Made by a program: the position numbers and the translations under genes. From NCBI RefSeq assembly GCF_016616235.1, contig NZ_CP067100.1:3159001-3223000 (forward strand): a stretch of DNA of 64,000 bases, in the 5' to 3' direction. Positions 60,462 to 64,000 of this stretch are shown one piece after another. The DNA comes from Bradyrhizobium diazoefficiens (GTDB taxonomy: Bacteria > Pseudomonadota > Alphaproteobacteria > Rhizobiales > Xanthobacteraceae). The notes under the pieces were generated by a model. It ran no database searches. It saw only the letters and a program-made list of their open reading frames with translations, and had not been told where the DNA came from. The number at the start of each line of letters is the position of its first letter. Within the stretch, counting starts at the first letter, position 1.

Positions 60462-61370
60462 ATGACCTCAGCGACCCTGCCGGCATCGGTCGATGCGATG
60501 CTCGAACTCTTGACGTCGCGCGGCTACCTGGCCGAGCGGTCGCTGGCCACGGTGACCTATCTGTCGCTGCGCATGGGCCGGCCGCTGTTCCTGGAAGGCG
60601 AGGCCGGCGTCGGCAAGACCGAGATCGCAAAGGTGCTCTCGGCAGCGCTGGGCCGGAAGCTGATCCGCCTGCAGTGCTATGAAGGCCTCGACGTCTCCTC
60701 CGCGGTCTATGAGTGGAACAGCGCGGCACAGATGATCGCGATCCGGATGGCGGAAGCCGCGGGCGATACCGATCGCGAACAGCTGTCCAGCGACATCTTC
60801 GCCGACCGTTACATGATCAAGCGGCCGCTGCTGCAGGCGCTGGAGCCCGACGTCGCCGGCCCGCCGGTGCTGCTGATCGACGAGCTTGACCGCGCCGACG
60901 AGGCGTTCGAGGCGTATCTCCTCGAAATCCTCAGCGACTTCCAGGTGACGATCCCGGAATTCGGCACGGTGAAGGCCCCGCACCCGCCGATCGTCATCAT
61001 CACCTCCAACCGCACCCGCGAGATTCACGACGCGCTGAAGCGGCGTTGTCTCTATCACTGGGTCGATTATCCCGCCGCCGAGCGTGAGCTCGCGATCGTC
61101 AAGACGCGCGTGCCCGGCATCTCGGCAAAACTGTCGCAGCAGGTCGTGCGCTTCGTGCAGGCGTTGCGCGACCAGGATTTTTACAAATCGCCGGGCGTCG
61201 CCGAGACCATCGACTGGGCCACCGCCTTGTCCGAGCTCGACGCCCGCTCGCTGACCCCGCAAGTGGTCGGCGACACGCTGGGCGCGCTGCTCAAGTACCA
61301 GGACGACATCACCCGGATGCAGGGCGACACCCTGCAGAAGGTGCTGAAGGACGCGACGAGCGAGGATTGA
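60462..61370 (+). CDS. coxD: CoxD-type MoxR AAA+ ATPase
   Basis: A 302-residue AAA+ protein with Walker A LEGEAGVGKTEIAKVL, Walker B VLLIDELDRADEAFEA and sensor motif IVIITSNRTREIHDALKRRC. CoxD is needed to insert sulfur and copper into the CODH active site. It acts with the VWA protein CoxE, which follows 148 bp downstream across a palindromic repeat. Confidence 0.92.
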   Translation: MTSATLPASVDAMLELLTSRGYLAERSLATVTYLSLRMGRPLFLEGEAGVGKTEIAKVLSAALGRKLIRLQCYEGLDVSSAVYEWNSAAQMIAIRMAEAAGDTDREQLSSDIFADRYMIKRPLLQALEPDVAGPPVLLIDELDRADEAFEAYLLEILSDFQVTIPEFGTVKAPHPPIVIITSNRTREIHDALKRRCLYHWVDYPAAERELAIVKTRVPGISAKLSQQVVRFVQALRDQDFYKSPGVAETIDWATALSELDARSLTPQVVGDTLGALLKYQDDITRMQGDTLQKVLKDATSED

Positions 61371-61392
61371 CGCGCGTGCGTCACAACCAGCT

Positions 61393-61499
61393 CGTCATGC
61401 CGGGGCGCGCGTCAGCGCGAACCCGGAATCCGTCGGGCCGCAGAGTTGGTGGATGAGTGGATTCCGGGCTCGCGCCAAGGGGCGCGCCCCGGAATGACG
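61393..61499. repeat. Nested palindromic repeat between coxD and coxE
   Basis: Outer arms (CGTCATGCCGGGGCGCGC and GGGGCGCGCCCCGGAATGAC) and inner arms (ACCCGGAATCC and GGATTCCGGG) nest into one long stem. It belongs to the 'gtcattccggggcgcg ... cggaatgacg' class of dispersed elements in Bradyrhizobiaceae. It fills the coxD-coxE gap and may fold in the mRNA. Confidence 0.7.
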
Positions 61500-61518
61500 A
61501 GGGGATGGATACGAGACC

Positions 61519-62721
61519 ATGGCCATCAACCACCTGGCGCCCGAGCAAACCGAGCAATTCGCCGACAACATCGTCGGCTTTGCTCGCGCGCTGCGCGCTG
61601 CCGGAATGCCGGTCGGGCCGGGGGCGGTGATCGATGCCATGAGCGCGCTGCAAGTAATCGACATCGGCAACCGCGCCGACGTCTTCGCCACGCTGGAAGC
61701 GATCTTCGTCAAGCGCCACGAGCATGCGCTGATCTTCAAGCAGGCCTTCAACCTGTTCTTCCGCGCCTCGGAAGAATGGAAGCACATGCTGGATTCGGTG
61801 CCGCTGCCGGAGCAGGCCAGGAAGACGCCGCAGGCCGGCGCGCGCCGCGTGCAGGAGGCGATGTCGCAGCCGCGCATGACCGAGACGCCGCAGCACCAGG
61901 AGCAGGATTTGCGCCTGGCGGTCTCCGACAAGGAGATCCTGCAGAAGAAGGACTTTGCGCAGATGAGCGCGGCGGAGATCAGCGAAGCGCTGCGTGCCAT
62001 CGACCGGATGCACCTGCCACAGGCCGAGCTCTTGACGCGCCGGCACCGGCCCGACCCGCACGGGCTTCGCCTCGACCTGCGCCGCACGCTGCGCGCATCC
62101 TTGCGCACCGGCGGCGAAATCATCGACATCCACCGCCTCGGTCGCATCGAGAAGCCGGCGCCGATCGTCGCGCTGCTCGATATCTCGGGCTCGATGAACG
62201 AATACACCCGCCTGTTCCTGCATTTCCTCCATGCCATCGGCGACGCGCGCAAGCGCGTCTCGGTGTTTCTGTTCGGCACTCGTCTCACCAATGTCACACG
62301 CGCGCTGCGCCAGCGCGATCCGGACGAGGCGCTGGCGAGTTGCTCGGCCTCGGTCGAGGACTGGGCTGGTGGCACAAGGATCTCGGCCTCGCTGCACAAC
62401 TTCAACAAATTGTGGGCCCGGCGCGTGCTGAGCCAGGGCGCCATCGTGCTCTTGATCTCCGACGGGCTGGAGCGGGAAGCCGATTCCAAGCTTGCCTTCG
62501 AGATGGACCGGCTGCACCGGTCGTGCCGGCGGCTGATCTGGCTCAACCCGCTGCTGCGGTTCGGCTGCTTCGAGGCCAAGGCCCAGGGCATCAAAATGAT
62601 GCTCCCGCACGTTGACGAATTCCGGCCCGTGCATAATTTGAGCTCGATCCAGGAGCTGATCACCACGCTCTCCCGGCCGCTGCCGCCGCATCACCGCAGC
62701 CTGATCCGTTCCGCAGCTTGA
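61519..62721 (+). CDS. coxE: CoxE-type von Willebrand factor A protein
   Basis: A 400-residue protein with a C-terminal VWA domain whose metal-ion site is LLDISGSMNEYTRLFL (DxSxS), with further ligands in DWAGGTRISASLHNF and LLISDGLERE. The N-terminal half is helical and variable. CoxE is the usual partner of the CoxD ATPase in maturing the bimetallic centre of CO dehydrogenase-type enzymes. Confidence 0.91.
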   Translation: MAINHLAPEQTEQFADNIVGFARALRAAGMPVGPGAVIDAMSALQVIDIGNRADVFATLEAIFVKRHEHALIFKQAFNLFFRASEEWKHMLDSVPLPEQARKTPQAGARRVQEAMSQPRMTETPQHQEQDLRLAVSDKEILQKKDFAQMSAAEISEALRAIDRMHLPQAELLTRRHRPDPHGLRLDLRRTLRASLRTGGEIIDIHRLGRIEKPAPIVALLDISGSMNEYTRLFLHFLHAIGDARKRVSVFLFGTRLTNVTRALRQRDPDEALASCSASVEDWAGGTRISASLHNFNKLWARRVLSQGAIVLLISDGLEREADSKLAFEMDRLHRSCRRLIWLNPLLRFGCFEAKAQGIKMMLPHVDEFRPVHNLSSIQELITTLSRPLPPHHRSLIRSAA

Positions 62722-62732
62722 GAGGTTAAGCC

Positions 62733-63056
62733 ATGCTCGATCGCGACGAGGACATCCTGAAGGCGGCGGAGGACTGGCAGAAGGCCGGCCGTGGCGTCGC
62801 GCTGGCGACGGTGGTGGAGACCTGGGGCTCGGCGCCGCGTCCGGCGGGCTCGAGCCTGGTCATCAATGACGAGGGCACGTTCCTGGGCTCGGTCTCCGGC
62901 GGCTGCGTCGAGGGCGCCGTGGTCACCGAGGCCATGGATGTGATCGAGAGCGGCAAGCCCAAAATGCTGGAGTTCGGCGTCGCCGACGAGACCGCCTGGA
63001 ATGTCGGACTGTCCTGCGGCGGCACCATCCGCGTCTTCGTCGAGAAGGTCGGCTAG
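62733..63056 (+). CDS. XdhC/CoxI family protein, N-terminal domain
   Basis: A 107-residue protein, MLDRDEDILKAAEDWQKAGR, with VALATVVETWGSAPRPAGSS, GSVSGGCVEGAVV and NVGLSCGGTIRVFVEK. These are the two Cys motifs of the XdhC/CoxI N-terminal domain, which binds molybdenum cofactor. In most XdhC proteins this domain is fused to a Rossmann domain; here that is a separate gene three bases later. Confidence 0.88.
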   Translation: MLDRDEDILKAAEDWQKAGRGVALATVVETWGSAPRPAGSSLVINDEGTFLGSVSGGCVEGAVVTEAMDVIESGKPKMLEFGVADETAWNVGLSCGGTIRVFVEKVG

Positions 63057-63058
63057 CC

Positions 63059-63760
63059 GTGAAGCTCGCAATTTTGCACGAACTCAACGCCGAGCGCGCC
63101 GCGCGCCGGCCGGTCATTCTGGTGACGGACACCGAGAGCGGCGAACAGCGCCTGGTGAAGTCAGCGGATTTCGGCGGGGATCCGCTGCGTGCCGAGCTGG
63201 AGAAGCAGCTTCGCATGGGCAAGAGCGCCAATGTCGATATCGGCGGCAAGAAGCTGTTCCTCAACGTCTATGCGCCGACCGCAAAGCTCGTCATCATCGG
63301 CGCGGTCCATATCAGCCAGGCCCTGGCGCCGCTGGCGCGCTCGCTCGGCTATGACGTCACCGTGGTAGATCCCCGCACGGCCTTCGCGAGCCCCGAACGC
63401 TTCCCCGACATTCCGCTGGTCGCCGAATGGCCCGATACCGCGCTGCCGCCGCTCAATGTCGATGCCTACACCGCCTTCGTTGCGGTGACGCACGATCCCA
63501 AGATCGACGATCCCGCGCTGCTGCACGCTTTCGAGCGTGGCTGTTTCTACATTGGCGCCCTCGGCTCGCGGAAGACGCATGCCAAACGCGGCGACCGGCT
63601 CCGCGCCCAGGGTGCAAAGGAGAGCGACATCGCGCGCATCCACGCGCCGATTGGGCTTCCGATCGGCGCGGTCTCGCCGTCCGAGATCGCGGTCGCGATC
63701 ATGGCCGAGATCACGGCGGTGCTTCGGCTGCCTCCAAAAGAAAAAGAAGAAGCGGCATGA
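63059..63760 (+). CDS. XdhC-like Rossmann-domain protein (CoxF-like)
   Basis: A 233-residue protein starting at a GTG. The first ~85 residues resemble a second copy of the XdhC helper region; from AKLVIIGAVHISQALAPLAR a Rossmann fold begins, with YDVTVVDPRTAFASPERFPD, FVAVTHDPKIDDPALLHAFE and YIGALGSRKTHAKRGDRL. It completes the split XdhC/CoxF maturation factor and overlaps the next gene by four bases (ATGA). Confidence 0.88.
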   Translation: MKLAILHELNAERAARRPVILVTDTESGEQRLVKSADFGGDPLRAELEKQLRMGKSANVDIGGKKLFLNVYAPTAKLVIIGAVHISQALAPLARSLGYDVTVVDPRTAFASPERFPDIPLVAEWPDTALPPLNVDAYTAFVAVTHDPKIDDPALLHAFERGCFYIGALGSRKTHAKRGDRLRAQGAKESDIARIHAPIGLPIGAVSPSEIAVAIMAEITAVLRLPPKEKEEAA

Positions 63761-64000
63761 AGTTCGGACCGGCGAGCCCCAGGGACGCGATCGGCGGGGT
63801 GACCGTCCACACCCTGCGCCAGGGGCCGCTGGTGCTGAAGAAGGGCACGACGATCGGCCTCGCCGAGGTCGAGGCGCTGGAGCGCGCCGGCATCGAGGAT
63901 ATCGCCGTGGTGCGAATGGAGGAGGGGGACGTCTCCGAGGACGTTGCGGCCGCCAGCATCGCGCTTGCGGTCGGCGGCGAGGGCATTCATGTCGAGCGCG
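63757..64000 (+). CDS. Molybdopterin-binding / molybdenum cofactor nucleotidyltransferase-like protein (cut by window edge)
   Basis: The visible 81 residues (MKFGPASPRDAIGGVTVHTL, then LVLKKGTTIGLAEVEALERA and GIEDIAVVRMEEGDVSEDVA) match the MoeA/MogA-like start of proteins that also carry a MobA-type transferase domain in cox clusters. The ATG overlaps the XdhC stop. The gene is incomplete, so its C-terminal domains are unknown. Position supports a role in cofactor supply to the hydroxylase. Confidence 0.7.
   Translation, partial: MKFGPASPRDAIGGVTVHTLRQGPLVLKKGTTIGLAEVEALERAGIEDIAVVRMEEGDVSEDVAAASIALAVGGEGIHVER

Overview
The window is about 64 kb of GC-rich chromosome from an alphaproteobacterium. 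The best fit is the Bradyrhizobium / Rhodopseudomonas / Nitrobacter group (Nitrobacteraceae). This rests on high-GC coding, the purC-purS-purQ-purL cluster with bolA and grxD downstream, the alphaproteobacterial F1Fo-ATPase zeta subunit, the cox-type carbon monoxide dehydrogenase accessory genes, and palindromic intergenic repeats of a kind common in that family. There is no transposase, integrase, tRNA, rRNA or CRISPR array. The stretch reads as core chromosome with islands of lineage-specific genes.

Layout. 1-8 kb: the 5' part of purB, the ATPase zeta subunit, and the purine genes purC, purS, purQ and purL; a small coiled-coil gene sits between purS and purQ, and a TctC-type binding protein, a TPR protein and a thioesterase sit between purQ and purL. 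8-16 kb: an acyltransferase, a DUF1328 micro-membrane protein, a hydrolase, DUF427, bolA, an LtrA protein, ergothioneine genes egtB/egtD, grxD and a macro-domain protein. 16-24 kb: tandem class C beta-lactamase-like hydrolases, threonine aldolase, a toxin-antitoxin pair whose toxin is frameshifted, rpsD, a CAT-fold acyltransferase, a cupin remnant, an HpcH-type aldolase and murI. 24-33 kb: a membrane cyclic-nucleotide-binding protein, a secreted SecD-ectodomain-like protein, an acyl-CoA synthetase, two tandem caspase-like genes (the second broken) and an M20 amidohydrolase.

33-42.5 kb: a TetR regulator behind a promoter overlapped by a palindrome, a NarL-type two-component pair, an ExbB/MotA-like channel cluster, a metallophosphoesterase paired with a kinase-universal stress protein fusion, and a three-gene operon of very small proteins. 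42.5-49 kb: rpe, an EF-hand protein, a KTSC protein, a P1-family peptidase, and a MASE4 hybrid histidine kinase divergent from a single-domain response regulator. 49-54.4 kb: a complete branched-chain amino acid ABC transporter (livH, livM, livG, livF, livK). 54.6-58.3 kb: a Gln/Pro/Gly-rich small protein with a strong terminator, a membrane protein, and pcaB-pcaD-pcaC of the protocatechuate branch. 58.5-64 kb: coxG, coxS, coxM, coxD, coxE, a split XdhC/CoxF pair and the start of a molybdopterin-related gene. No coxL is visible.

Functional themes are purine synthesis, thiol/iron redox (BolA, Grx, ergothioneine), aromatic catabolism, amino acid uptake and molybdenum hydroxylase maturation. The strongest candidates for undescribed biology are the channel / phosphatase / kinase-USP block (37.5-41.9 kb), the caspase pair behind a perfect CRP-type palindrome (28.6-32.4 kb), and the three-microprotein operon (42.0-42.5 kb). 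Coordinates and motifs were read by eye. No database search was run, so family names come from recognised motifs.
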